Shown here piece by piece: positions 36,291 through 47,704 of a stretch of 64,000 bases of DNA. Each line of letters begins with the position of its first letter. Positions within the stretch are counted from its first letter, which is position 1. The DNA lies in assembly GCA_028551475.1 (NCBI GenBank), contig CM052354.1:248001-312000 (forward strand), given 5' to 3'. The DNA comes from Casuarina equisetifolia. Taxonomy: Eukaryota > Streptophyta > Magnoliopsida > Fagales > Casuarinaceae. A model generated the notes under the pieces. That model did not search any database. It had not been told where the DNA came from and was given only the letters and a program-made list of their open reading frames with translations. A program made the position numbers and the translations under genes.

Positions 36291-37989
36291 CTCAATTGTT
36301 GGAAAATAAGGGTTTTGTTGTGACAAGATCTATTTGTGAATTGCTTTTTCAAAAAAATATTTTTCATATGTGCAAAAAGAAATCATAGGAAGTAAAAAGT
36401 GTACAAATTATAATATCAATCAATGATATTATAAAGTAGTCGGGTTCCTACATTCTCTCATAAAACATCTTCTTAAAGTGTTCTTGAGAAATCTATTTGT
36501 GAATGATGTTAAAAATATATTTGAATATATTTTAAGAAAAACGATACTTAGCTTTATGCACTTGTAGGAACATATAAGAAGCTTTTATTCAAGCTTGATC
36601 TTAATTCAAGTGAGGTTATATGTTACATTAAATGTGATCTTGCTAAATGCTTATATTACTAGCCCGTGTTTATATTATTGGATTGTGCTTATATTGTTGG
36701 ACCTTGCTTATATTATTAGATTGTGTTTATATTGTTGGATCATGCTTATATTGATGGACCATGCTTATATTACTGGACTATGCTTATATTGCTGGACTAA
36801 GCTCGTTAAAAGCTGGCCCGTATATGTTGTAGAAGCCTTCCCGTTTCTTACCCAATTACATAATGCTACGGCATCGTTCAACTTAATGAAAGCATGCTTA
36901 AGTAAGGCATGTTTAATCAGTGCCCTAATTGTTGCCTTTTGAAAAGAAGCCAGCTTCTAGTGACACCTTCATTCTCTCTAGCGCTGAATCCTCAACGAGA
37001 GGATCTTGGAATAGATGGGATGTCAGAATGGTTGGATTGATGTTTTGAGAAGTGATTTGAGATCGATTTGATGGATGGTTCATTATTTCTAGCAAGAAGA
37101 AGGCTAGGGCTTAGGTTTGATCTAAAAAGCCCTAGATTTGTCCTCTATCTAAGAAGAATGGATGTGTAAAGAAAATGATGATGATTGAAAACTATTTGAA
37201 GTGTTCTCTCTACAACAAACCAATCATTTGAGCTTACTTTATTATTTGATCCAAGTCCACTCATCTCTTGGTGACTCACAAGGATTCGGTGATATTTGAT
37301 TATTCAGCTTATTCTTTAATTATACAATTGTTTGCACTGTATATAACATTATTTATGTGCTGATTACATTTAAAAATACATATTGCATATAAATATTTTG
37401 AAAAATATGAAACCCTAATTTGTTGAAATTGGGGATTTTGTAATAGGAGCTTTGAACTTCATTATTCATACTTGAATAGCTTCTTTGATTAGCAATATCT
37501 GACAAACCATCATATTATTTAGGGATTTACACTTGTACATGATCTTTTAATCATATCATGAAACTACAATTAAGAATTCCTTTAAGGAGAAATTTTTTAG
37601 ATTAGGAAGAAAGTTTTCCCTTAATCTGGTTTGAGTAAAAGAGACTTTAATTGGTTGGATTAAAGGAAAAGAGGATGGACGTAGGACTCAAGGATTGAGT
37701 GCTAAACCACCATGGTAAATCTGGTGTCTTTCTTTCCTTTACTTGATTAAAATTAACTTGTTAATAACTATCTAACTATTGAGTTGTTATAAATTTGTCG
37801 CCTTACTAGTAAGATAGGCTTGCTGCTCTATAATAAATCATTGCATCATTCGCTTGCTGTTTTCCTGTTATATCCTGTGAATTGTATAAATTCATAAAAC
37901 CATTTTTAGACAAAAAAAAATTGTAACTAGTTCTTAGCTCTAATAATTCACCCCCCTTTCTAGTTAAGCCATAAAACCCAACAACTCAA
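36291..37989 (+). mobile_element. Solo LTR of the copia-1 family with 5-bp target duplication
   Basis: The LTR runs from ttgttggaaaataaggg (36296) to aaaacccaacaa (37984). It is flanked on both sides by ctcaa (36291-36295 and 37985-37989). Colinear similarity to the copia-1 LTR includes the block around tataatatcaatcaatgata. No internal domain is present, so it is a recombination product. Length is about 1.69 kb. Confidence 0.88.
36641..36802. repeat. 18-bp minisatellite inside the solo LTR
   Basis: About nine units of the type tgcttatattgttggacc follow one another with point changes. The array starts about 345 bp into the LTR. Its length, a multiple of three, keeps a fortuitous reading frame open; that frame is not a gene. 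Confidence 0.9.
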
Positions 37990-38929
37990 TTGGACAACTT
38001 AATACCAAATGGCATTAAACCATGTACTTTGACGGGAATTGCACTAAGTCTTGTACTTTGGTGGCTCCCTATTGACATTCATAACTAAACACATCACCTT
38101 ATTTTTGCTTAGCTTTCAAAACATTCCCTACTTCACTTGTTTCCTCTTTTCTCTTTATGTTTGTACGTTTGAAATTCTAAAGCAAGTGAATAGGTTCTTT
38201 GATTCTCTTTTCTTCTTCTTTTTGGTTCTTTCATTTTTTTTATTTGGATTTTATACTTCTAGATTTCGTAAGATTTTGTACCATTTCCTTTGTCTTTTTC
38301 CTTTTCTTTTTCTATCTTCCTCTTTTTTCTTTCATCCTTTTTCTTTTTTCTTTTTTAATGGGAAGATCTTTGTTTCGTCCTTTTGCCCTTCATAAACGAT
38401 TATATAGCCAGCCTTAGACAATAAGATAGAACAAAAATAATATTATGTTGAGAAGCATTATCATAAATAACATTTCCTTATCAACATATTTTGTTGCAAT
38501 GTGCAAGTTTTGTTCATTAGAAAGGAAAAAAATCAACAATTTCATTTGCAGGTCACTTGAAATTTATAGATTATAAAACAATGAATTAAGAAATTACACA
38601 TTGTTAATAAGAAACTAAAAAACAAAGAAATCTATGGTGGACAAAACATGAAGTGTAAACGAATTTTTCTTGTAGAATGGGTTTGGGATGGAACCCAAAA
38701 CCAAGTCTTGAGATAAAGACCGAGAAGAACCTTTAGTTTCTTTTCTTTATGGAAAGAAAAATCTAATAGCCACTAAACAGCTAGATTGTCGTGACTATTA
38801 CACGCAGTTACGGCAATCATATCTGGGTCACAAAGAAGATCCTACAAGCACATGGATACAAGCGGGCTAGAAAGGCTTATCTTGTCGATGGCACAAAAAG
38901 AAAATCAACATGTCTCTTTTATTTCTTCT
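37990..38929. other. Intergenic DNA, pyrimidine-rich stretch
   Basis: The stretch 38190-38370 is strongly T/C-rich. The open frames it produces have biased, low-complexity composition and are not considered genes. Nothing else is recognised. Confidence 0.55.
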
Positions 38930-39180
38930 ATAATAGATTTATATTCTAATTTTATAATTTAATATTTTTTTTGGTGTAAAGGTAAGTTGGCATTAATAGA
39001 ATTTAATACATAAAAGCAAAGGAGGCATATCTCATCATTACATAAAATATGAAATATACGAAAAATAGGAAGCTAAAAACTTTCAAATCTCATTCAAAAT
39101 AACACTTGAGAAAATTTATATTTCAAAGTAAAATATCTTTTTCTCATTACAATTTTCCTTATCTTTATTAATAGCATTGA
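38930..39180 (-). mobile_element. LINE 3' tail fragment (minus)
   Basis: Resembles the reverse of the LINE tail (cttcaaatctcattcaaaat-type words) and lies directly beyond the tail of the larger LINE copy, so two tails sit in tandem. Confidence 0.5.
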
Positions 39181-39309
39181 AAACATAAATATACTTGTAG
39201 ATTTTATGATTAAATGAAACATAGGTTTATCCATTGATTGTTGTATTTAATACATTGGTGTAAATTTAATTTACTTGTAAAGAAAATTATTACTTTAATT
39301 TGCTTTGTG

Positions 39310-40530
39310 ATTTTTCCTTTAACATTATAAAAAAAAAATTAGGCAAAATTTTAGTTTGTATTAATAAAAGCTAGTATACAAAAATATAGGGGCATACCTC
39401 AGCATATAAAATTATGAAAACTACGAAAAAATAAAGGTTGAAAGCCTTCAAATCTCATTCAAAATTACATTTCCCTATAAGGATTTTATATTTTGAAACA
39501 AAAAAACTCTCTTTTGTATAGTTTTCCTTACTTTAGCCAATAGGATGGGAATATCAATTATTCTATTTTGAAATTATCTTCCATTATATTCTTCCTATAT
39601 ACAATAAATACAAGCTAAAAAAGATATTTTAAGAAACTTTATAGCCAAACCTTTTCCTTTAGTTGCTCTAATCATTCATTATAGTTCTTCATTCTATCTT
39701 CTAATATGACGTCGAATTCCATTATAAGCAAGGATAGCCTTCCAACCATCATTGTCTATTGACATTCAAAAAAGAAATGGTTCCTATTTTCAGCATGAGA
39801 CTAACAAAAGTCATAGTATAAGTTAACTAAAGGAAGCCATCATACCATTCTTTTTGTTGTAAAGAGTCAATCTTGGCAAACTAGCCATCCAATTAAATTA
39901 TGTTTGCAAATACCCCCAGTGAAAATTAAATCATACCAATCCACTTTTTGATTAATTGGTTGAAGGTCCTGATAAATTTCTTTATAACAATAGGGAAACC
40001 TATATAAAACTAGGGTAATTGTAGGCCTTAGTTTAAGAATATCTCTCCAACTCCATGCCATGGTACCTTTGATATCAAGTTGCATCATTAAAGTTCTTTT
40101 ATATTTTGTACTATGAATCTACTTACTTCATAGTGAAGCATCTAGAAAATTGATGAGTATCCAAAGCATACGTCCCAAAAAAACTTTATTCCAAAGTTTA
40201 AGATTCGATAACCCTAATATCCTTTCTTGCTTTGGTGAGCAAATTATTTGCCGAACAACTTTGTGAGAGCATTGTGTATTTGTAATACTTACCCATAGAA
40301 AGTTCATAATATTTTTCTTAATCTTATAAATTGTTTACTTTGGCAATAAGAAAACTTGCATCTAAAATGTACATGTGAAAATTAAGACTAATTTTGCCAA
40401 CTGTGATTGTCTTGTAAAGCCAAAATGTTTAATTCCCCAACCTTCTATTCCTCCAATATTTTATCTATCGAACTTTTGCAATTAGCATGAATGAGTCTTT
40501 TCATAATTAAAGGAATTCCAAGATATCAAA
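39310..40530 (-). mobile_element. Degenerate LINE, ORF2 C-terminal (zf-RVT) region and tail
   Basis: On the minus strand, reading from about 40500 down, the broken frames give YLGIPLIMKRLIHANC, then WSWRDILKLR, then LIFTGGICKHNLIGWLVCQD. These match in order the RT end, the WSWRKLLKLR element and the zinc-binding reverse-transcriptase region (FxGxIPKHxFILWLAxxxRL) of plant L1-type LINEs. Many stops are present. The non-coding tail (39310-39640) is the source pattern for the plus-strand fragments between 27.6 and 35.5 kb. Confidence 0.7.
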
Positions 40531-40562
40531 TAGAAGTGTGTCTATACAAAAAAGTGAGTGAT

Positions 40563-41811
40563 TGATAACTTTATTTTTATAGAGTTATTTTACATATTTA
40601 GGCAATAAATAACTTTAATAATTATGAGAAAATATTTGAATTTTTCTTTATTTACCTAAATTTGTCTTGTTTATGTAGCATAAGGAGACATAGAGAAAAA
40701 GGATGAACAAGGAGAACCTGATGCATATTATATGGCAAAATCATAATATCAAGATCAAGAGAGTCAAGATAGGCTTGGGCTTTGGATGATTATTATTAAA
40801 TTTTCTATTGTTGGATTTTTTATTTATGTTAGAAATTAATTATGTTAAAAATTCAACTCCTAATTAATTTAGGAGTTTAAAACCCAATTGTTTTAGGTAT
40901 CTAAAACCGAGTTCTGCTAGGATAAGGTCTAAACCTAAAACTCTATTTAAAAGAAAAAGAAGGGAAAGAGAGGATAAGAGAGAAAGAAAAGAAGGTGCTA
41001 TTGAAACCAAGGAAGAAAGAAGAAAATCAAGGATAATTCTTGCAGAAAAGACAGCATAGTGACAACTTTCCTATTTTTCTTTATTTAAGATGTTTTCCTT
41101 AATTTCTACCATTGTTTTGGTTTATTATTTCATTATGTTTTAAATTTCTTTTGTTAGAGCAATGATGTAGCCTAAGTTTTTATGTTTTGCACAATATTTT
41201 ATATATGTGAGTTATATATTATTATGCTTAATGCTTTTAAGTGATTGGCCGCCACTTGAATGATTTAATGTGTATGTTTGAGACTGAGAGGTAATAATAT
41301 GCAATTACTTCTTATAATATATAATCATGAATTAAATATGGATAGACATATACCATGTTGTTTATGTGGCTTTTGTTGGTAAGATGATCAAAAGATCTAT
41401 TATAAACCAGGAATGTACACAGATCCTAATGCATTTGGTTTATTTCAATTCATATATAGAGATATAGTGAATTAATGAACTAAATAGGTTTGCTATACTT
41501 AGACATAGGATAGTAAATAAATTATGAAGTTCTGCCATCACATTGGTATTATCATTCTTGCAGGCATAAACTATGAAAATTTATATCTAATAGTTATGGT
41601 GAAATCGAATGCTTTAACATGTTTCTCATATTGATCTTTCTTACTTGGATTTAATTTCAATTAGTCTTGAATCTTGTTTTGGAAATTTTATATTCTATTT
41701 CATCATCAACTTTCGTTTGATTAGCTATATAAATTTTAGGATTAGTTCATTGTTGGTACTTAATTAGTTTAGTATTTACCAATTTCTATAGGATAATACA
41801 CTTTCTTATCA
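40563..41811 (+). repeat. Gypsy-type solo LTR
   Basis: It starts tgataactttatttttatagag and ends ctttcttatca. The ends form the short inverted pair tgataa/ttatca. It shares most of its length with 48574-50031 in reverse. Flanking bases (gtgat and ttata) do not form a clear target duplication. No internal gypsy sequence adjoins it. Confidence 0.7.
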
Positions 41812-42151
41812 TTATATTACTTGTTTGACACGTTCACTTGCATTTAGAATTCATTAAACAGTCATCTAAAATAAGAAGTTGTTGTTGTTCTAATAACCTT
41901 GAAAAGAACATTTGGCATTTACTTGGATTGTAATGTAAACTAGTAAGTTCAACAAATTCCTCTAAAGCTTCTATAAAACAAAGCACTAATGATATCTCCA
42001 TTGCAAAAAAGAAAAAATCATCATCAAAGCAAAAATGAATGATTTTTTTCATGTTTGCATCATCAATGGAACTTAAAAGTTTATGTAGAGGTTTTTACAA
42101 TAATAATTTTGTTAAGTATCCCCATAACTAGTACAAATAAATATGGGGATA
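41812..42151. other. Spacer, no gene
   Basis: Short AT-rich spacer between the gypsy LTR and the small copia derivative. No feature is supported. Confidence 0.5.
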
Positions 42152-44310
42152 TGTTAGGAATTTACTAGCACAATGCCTTCACAAGTGATCAAAGCATGCA
42201 TACATACACATGCCAACACAAGAGATTTTTAAGGGTTCAGACCAACAATGTCCTAGTCCCTCTCCTTTCAATTAAAAGGTTCAACTATTACAACTCTAGT
42301 CTTTTGAGAGTGAAAGACTAAGAAACTCTCTCAACCTTAGTTTTGTAATACTTTACAAATAACCCAACACTTGGTTATTAGTATTATCACTTAGGTTCTT
42401 CTATATCTCCCTGGGGAATACATAGACTCCTTTTTATAGGCCTTCTAACTCCTAAAGGTTAATTCTATAACCAATGTGAGATATAATTCTTCTCTTCTAA
42501 TCTCTGTAGGATAGGAGCTCTTTCCATTCCCACTCCATATAGGACATGGACTCCTAAATCATGCAGAACTCCTTTGAGAATTCAAGTTGCATCTAACAAT
42601 TCCTCCTTCAACGAAGAAATCTCAAACACCTTTACATCTTCAAAAAACTTCATGCACCTATCTTCTTTGATCTTCTTGTGCTTGGATAGAATTCCCATCA
42701 ACTTCATTGTTGTGTTGTCTTCACTTTTCTTCTAAATAGCTTAAGCATCAAGAAAATAAATATTCTTGCCTTTTCTTTTCCTACCTTGAGAACAACTTTG
42801 CCTTGCTTGAATATCATAAGCCAATCACCTCTTCTAGTGTATGAATACCCACATGTAGCTAACTCTCCTATAGCTATAACATTATAGCCACAAAATGGTA
42901 CGTACCTCACATTTTGCAAAGTCTCGACACTACTATTATAAAGTTTGAATTTGACAATACCAACGCCTTCAATCTTTATCTTCTCTTTGTTTCTCACAAT
43001 GATGTGGCCAAGATCTCCTCCTTTCTTTAAGGTATCAAACCAAGCTTCTTCCCTACATATATAAGCTTTTGCAGTGAAATCCAACAACCATTTGTCACTC
43101 ATTACATGTGACCTCCCATCTTCCAAAAGGAATTTAAGAATCTCATAATCATCTCTAGCATAGATTTGTATGTTTGAGTTCTCTTCTTTCATCTTCTTAA
43201 GCTTTGGAAGATCTTCTAGCATTTTCCTGCCATTTCCTATTATGTGACCTTTCCTTTTGCAATAATAGCATTCTTTATCTTCATGAGTGTTTCTCTACCT
43301 CAACTTAGACTTGTCTCTCGAACTGTTTCTACCCCTTAGAGTCCTCCCTTGAAAAGAACTCCCTACAACCAACACTGATGCCTCACAATCTTCATTCTTT
43401 TCTCCCATTTATCTTTCATGATCATGTAATAATATGGTCACATCATCCATTGTTAATGTCGTCTTGCCCACTAACAAAGACTGAATAAAAGTAGAGCCTT
43501 CTCTTCTTCCCTCATCTATTCTTCACTATTTAACAAATGAGATAATTTTGCATCTATATTTTCAAAATTATTCATGTGACCATGGATATTCATACCTTCT
43601 TCCATTTTCAATGAGTAGAGCTCCATCTTGAGACATAGCCTGCTCATCAGTGATCACGATGCATAAACACTTTAACTTCTTCCATAAATGTGTAGGTGTC
43701 TTTTCATTCAATACCTCATGCTTGATGTTTGGAAAGATCATCATTCTAATTGTACTTAAGGTTTTCCTTTGTTTTTGCTTCCATATCGTTTGGCTTTTTC
43801 TCTTCTAAAGCCTCATCAAGACCTTGTTATACTAACAAATCTTGTATACTAACTTTCAAAAAATTAAAATCATTCTTTCCATGATGGCTAATACTTCTAC
43901 TTCTATAACCATACACACACACGCCAACACAAGAGATTTTTAAGGGTTCGGACCAACAATGTCCTACTCCTTCTTTTTTCCACTAAAAGATTCAACTATT
44001 ACAACTCTAGTCTTTTGACAGTGAAAGACTGAGAAACTCTCTCAACCTTAGCTTTGTAATACTCTACACATAACCCAATACTTGGTCATTAATATTACCA
44101 CTTAGGTTCTTTATATCTCCCTAGGGACTATATAGATTCCTTTTTATAAGCCTTATAACTCCCACAAGTTAGTTCTCTTACCAATGTGGGACACATAGTT
44201 CTTCTCTTCTAATCTCCATGGGATAAGAACTCTTTCCTTTCCTAATCCATGTAGAACATAGACTTCTAAATCATATGAAACTCCTTTGAGAATTCGAGTC
44301 ACATCCAACA
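42152..44310 (-). mobile_element. Short copia derivative with two LTRs, gag-protease only
   Basis: The 3' LTR is 42152-42598 (plus-strand edges tgttaggaattt and gcatctaaca). The 5' LTR is about 43915-44310 and lacks roughly 45 bp at its inner edge. Between them is only about 1.3 kb: broken gag, a CCHC knuckle and a protease-like frame. Integrase, RT and RNase H are absent. Flanks ggata and tgata differ by one base and may be a decayed 5-bp target duplication. A purine tract (gaaggaggaat on the minus strand) precedes the 3' LTR. The size suggests a deleted, non-autonomous form. Confidence 0.75.
42704..43870 (-). pseudogene. copia gag and protease-region fragment
   Basis: Gag from about 43870 to 43220 is broken by stops but includes a CCHC knuckle (CYYCKRKGHI, near 43260). 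A clean 172-codon frame at 43222-42704 follows: WLLDFTAKAYICREEAWF replaces the usual WxLDSGAxxHMxxxxxWF. In it the active-site DSG is changed to DFT, so the protease would be inactive. Then come NVRYVPFCGYNVIAIGEL and the early GAG-pre-integrase start. The frame is cut by the 3' LTR. Confidence 0.75.
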
Positions 44311-45229
44311 TGATAATGGGTCCCCTTGCCTTAATCCATTATAAAAGTTTTTTAAGTAAATTATTGTCTTATTTTCCTCTTTATTTGATTTATTTTTTGT
44401 AGTATTCATTAACTAGATTGTTGTTTGTAAGAGAATATTGATATAACAATGAGTTTGCATATAAATTTATGAGAAGCCATATCTAGTATTTCATGCTTAT
44501 GCCATGCCATAACCATGTTGAGGACACTAGCAAGGCTAAATCCAAGATCAATAGTGAGTGGGAGGCAATGAACATGGATGAGATTTGATAGGAATGGCAT
44601 ATGATGGAGTTGTAAATATATGTGCAACAAATATAGTGGAACCAATTTCTATATCCACAAGGTTCTTATATACTAAAGTTATTAAAAAGGAGAAAGAATA
44701 TTGGTTTAATATTTTAATGAACTAAAAAGTCAAAAGTTAATAAGAAAAACTTAAGTAAAGAATGTTGTTATGATATTCTAATGAAAACACAAGTCAAATC
44801 TAATTAAATCCAAGGAATTGAGAGAATGTTACTTTTGTTTAATAAAAAGATTGTATAGTATCTCTTTATTCACTTAACTTCATTATGGGATAGGAAGCTA
44901 TAAGATTGGCAATGCATTGGCATGATATAAACACAATTAATATAACAATATACATTATGAGATGAAATTATATAATTATATTCATTTCTTGGATGCAAGA
45001 TGTAGGCGAGAAGCGATCATGTCCCTTCCTTTCAAATTGATCAATGTTCTATCTACATTCTTTCCATGTAGCCAGTTATGGGTATACTTGTCATGAACCA
45101 AATGATGATTCACCATTGCAAAAGGAGAATGCCCATCTCTCATTCACACAATAGCATTCCACATTGTCACATTTTTAGAAACTTTTACAAGCATTTGCTT
45201 TTATCTATCACCTTGGATTAGAATTTGAG
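44311..45229. other. Intergenic DNA, no recognised gene
   Basis: AT-rich. A minus-strand stretch near 45000-45160 reads as a partly open frame but matches nothing I recognise. No repeats were found here. Confidence 0.45.
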
Positions 45230-45475
45230 TGTTGATACTCCTTAACTAGAAAGCCCTTACCCGAGTTTCAGTGTTACTGCATGCAACAAAGAAGTATTAA
45301 TTCAATTTGAGTTTCGCTATTGCTGAACAAAAAGCCATTAATGTAATTTTGATTGTTGCAATTACTACTCAACAAAGAAGTATTGATGCAAGTTCAAGTA
45401 CTACTACCTAGAAAGGAAGTGTTAATGCATGCTTAAGTGTTGCTTGAAAAGGAAATGTTAATGAATTGTTCTCAT
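45230..45475 (+). repeat. Degenerate ~40-bp tandem repeat at an ankyrin exon start
   Basis: About five to six copies of a unit of the type acaaagaagtattgatgcaa followed by gtt(c/g)aagt-like text occur in a row. The last copy merges with the ankyrin-like text KGNVNELFSLI. Each unit looks like a copy of the first ankyrin helix of the pseudogene that follows. Confidence 0.6.
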
Positions 45476-45911
45476 TGATACAAAGTGATCTAGATGTTTT
45501 AGAAAAATTTGATAAGATTCCATTTGTTGAGACTCCCTTATATGCTAGAGTGTTTGCAGGGCACACTAAGTTTGCCTTGGAAATCATGAGATTGAAGCCA
45601 TCATTTGCAAGGAAGCTAAACAAAGAAGGTCAAACTGCCATGTACCTTGCCAATGAAGAACTTGTTTGTATTAAATGGAAGGATGGTATGACTCCTTTGC
45701 ATTATGAGTAAAAATTCAAAGTGCATCATGGATCTTACAATTTAGAATGAGAATGTTCTGCATATTGCCTTAAAAAATGAGCAATTTAATGCTTTTTGTT
45801 TCTTAATAAATTGGCTTCAAAGATGACACCTTTTTAGGAAAAGACTTTGCTAAACTTAAATGATGAAGGAGGCAATACTCTCTTACACATTGTAGTATCT
45901 AAGAATCTTAA
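45432..45911 (+). pseudogene. Ankyrin-repeat first exon, broken (paralogue of 1359-1979)
   Basis: The frame reads KGNVNELFSLIQSDLD, then IPFVETPLYARVFAGHTKF, then RLKPSFARKLNKEGQTA and KDGMTPLHYE before a stop at 45709-45711. Ankyrin-like text resumes (ENVLHIALKNEQFNAF, later NDEGGNTLLHIVVS) after further stops and frame changes. The exon end, which in the 1.36-kb copy has GTAAGT, here reads GCAAGT at about 45913. This is either a decayed or a GC-type donor. It is non-functional. Confidence 0.75.
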
Positions 45912-46249
45912 GGCAAGTCATTTTCACCCATGGTTTCTATTAAAAAGAGAGAATGCACTTAGGATAATGGAAGTCTATCTTTCTATACCATTGTTTTAAT
46001 ATAAGAATTTACCATTATGACACAAATAGACTAAACCAATACTATAGAAATTTAAGCACAAAATAAACTCTCCCAATTATCTTAGGTATAATGCAGATGA
46101 TGGACATGCTAAAATTTGCCTTCAAAGGAATTGATTTTTTTTTTTTAAATTCTATCCCATTCGCTTTTCTTTTTGTAGATCTCTTATGATCAATTTTATG
46201 TTTTTATATTCTGCAAGTCATAGGTTGGTTACTGGATTGTTGAGTTTAA

Positions 46250-47170
46250 CTTTGTAGGAAGGATTTATTACTTCATGCCAAGCTTGAAATAGAACTAGGT
46301 TTTTCTCTAAGATAAACTTGCAAATCTCATTAAATTTGCTTTCCAAATCAATGAGAAATTATACATATTCATTAGTCTTGAGGGAAGGGGGGCGCAAATC
46401 ACTAATGATACTAGTGAGGCTTTGTTTCTTCGGAGATACACGGATAACCCACTTGTAACCTTGAGATACTATGGAAATGGGGGGAGGTGGTGTTTACAAA
46501 TCATTGGTGATGCTAGTGAGGCTTTGTTTGTTCGGAGATACATAGATAACCCACTTGCAACCATAAGATATTATAGAATTCTAGATATCATCATGAGTCA
46601 GTGGAGCACTTTCACATGAATGAGTAAGTTAGAAGAAATGGAGTAGGGTCACACAATAGAAGTTACGAAGTCCATGAAGTTGTTTTTTGTGTTTTATGTA
46701 GTTGAAAGGTAGGAGCCACCTACCACATCTGACACCTTATGGATAGTCACACAACTGGCTTGCTATTTATAGTAAGTTGGTCATATTCTTTCTCCACTTC
46801 AACACGACATAATTGGTTTGAAAAGCAACTGAGCAACAGAGTAATAAAGCATGTGTGAGTAAATTGGTTTGACAATTCTATTTTATTTGTAAAGCTTTGT
46901 TATATAAGAAACAAGTGTTGTAGATTTAAACTATTATGGGAATTACTTTTTCTATATTTGTACCAAAGTTTTCACTTGTTCATTAATAAAATAAGAATCT
47001 TTTTTACCATTTCCACTTGCATTCTTGAATGCTTTCAAAGTATTTTGACATTCTTAGTAGTTCCTATGCTGTTTATGACAGTGTTGAATGCCATATACTT
47101 CCTCTATCTAATATTTATATTAGCCATCCTCCTCGATTCTAGAAGACTTAGTAGGATTGTCATGCTTCCT
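46250..47170 (+). repeat. Duplicated block B (pair with 17570-18430)
   Basis: Colinear with block A. It contains an extra internal duplication: gatgctagtgaggctttgttt-type text at about 46400-46460 recurs at 46500-46560. There is also a small insertion near 46750-46775. The hydrophobic frame near its end is open from about 46958 into 47377. In this locus an ankyrin pseudogene lies only about 340 bp upstream. Confidence 0.7.
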
Positions 47171-47704
47171 AAAGAAAGTAATTGTTTGCAAAAGAAACAT
47201 CCACGTCAGCACAATAATGAAAAGTCTAAGATGGCCTCTTCCTATGCCATTTCTCCTAGCCTACCTTTAGTTGAAACTAACAACGTATCTACTCTTCACT
47301 CTATGCTAACAACCTTTAAGACAATCTCATTTTTTGTTTTTCCAATATGCACACTACATCTTCAGAATCAAATTTAAACCAAAAAACAAACCATTGTTGC
47401 ACAGTAGTCTCTTTGTCACTCTTGTATATAAGTGATAACTATATAATTTTTTAACTATCTTTACACCCCTGTAAACGTGTGATCTTGAAGTTGCTCTTCA
47501 ATATTAGGTTTAGTTCCACTCTTTTGAGATTTCTTACTGTTCTTTATTTTTCTTTATGGTATTGAGTCATCCAAGGTAATTGTGACCTTATTTTTTTTTT
47601 AAGAATAAATTTTTTTTTCTTCATCCTCTAAACAAAAAAAAAATCAAACTCACCTCTCTTTTTCTTCTGTTCTTTATAAACTTTTTTTTTCTCTCTTTAC
47701 CTTC
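47171..47704. other. Spacer between duplicated block and copia-3
   Basis: AT-rich with several T-runs. It may include the 5' flank or LTR of copia-3, but no second LTR copy was found to prove it. Confidence 0.4.

Noticed and set aside
36595..36942. 115-codon open frame rich in L, Y, I and W
   Set aside because: An 18-bp minisatellite inside a solo LTR keeps the frame open; it is not a gene.
38051..38395. Phenylalanine-rich open frame
   Set aside because: Arises from a T/C-rich stretch with no other sign of coding.
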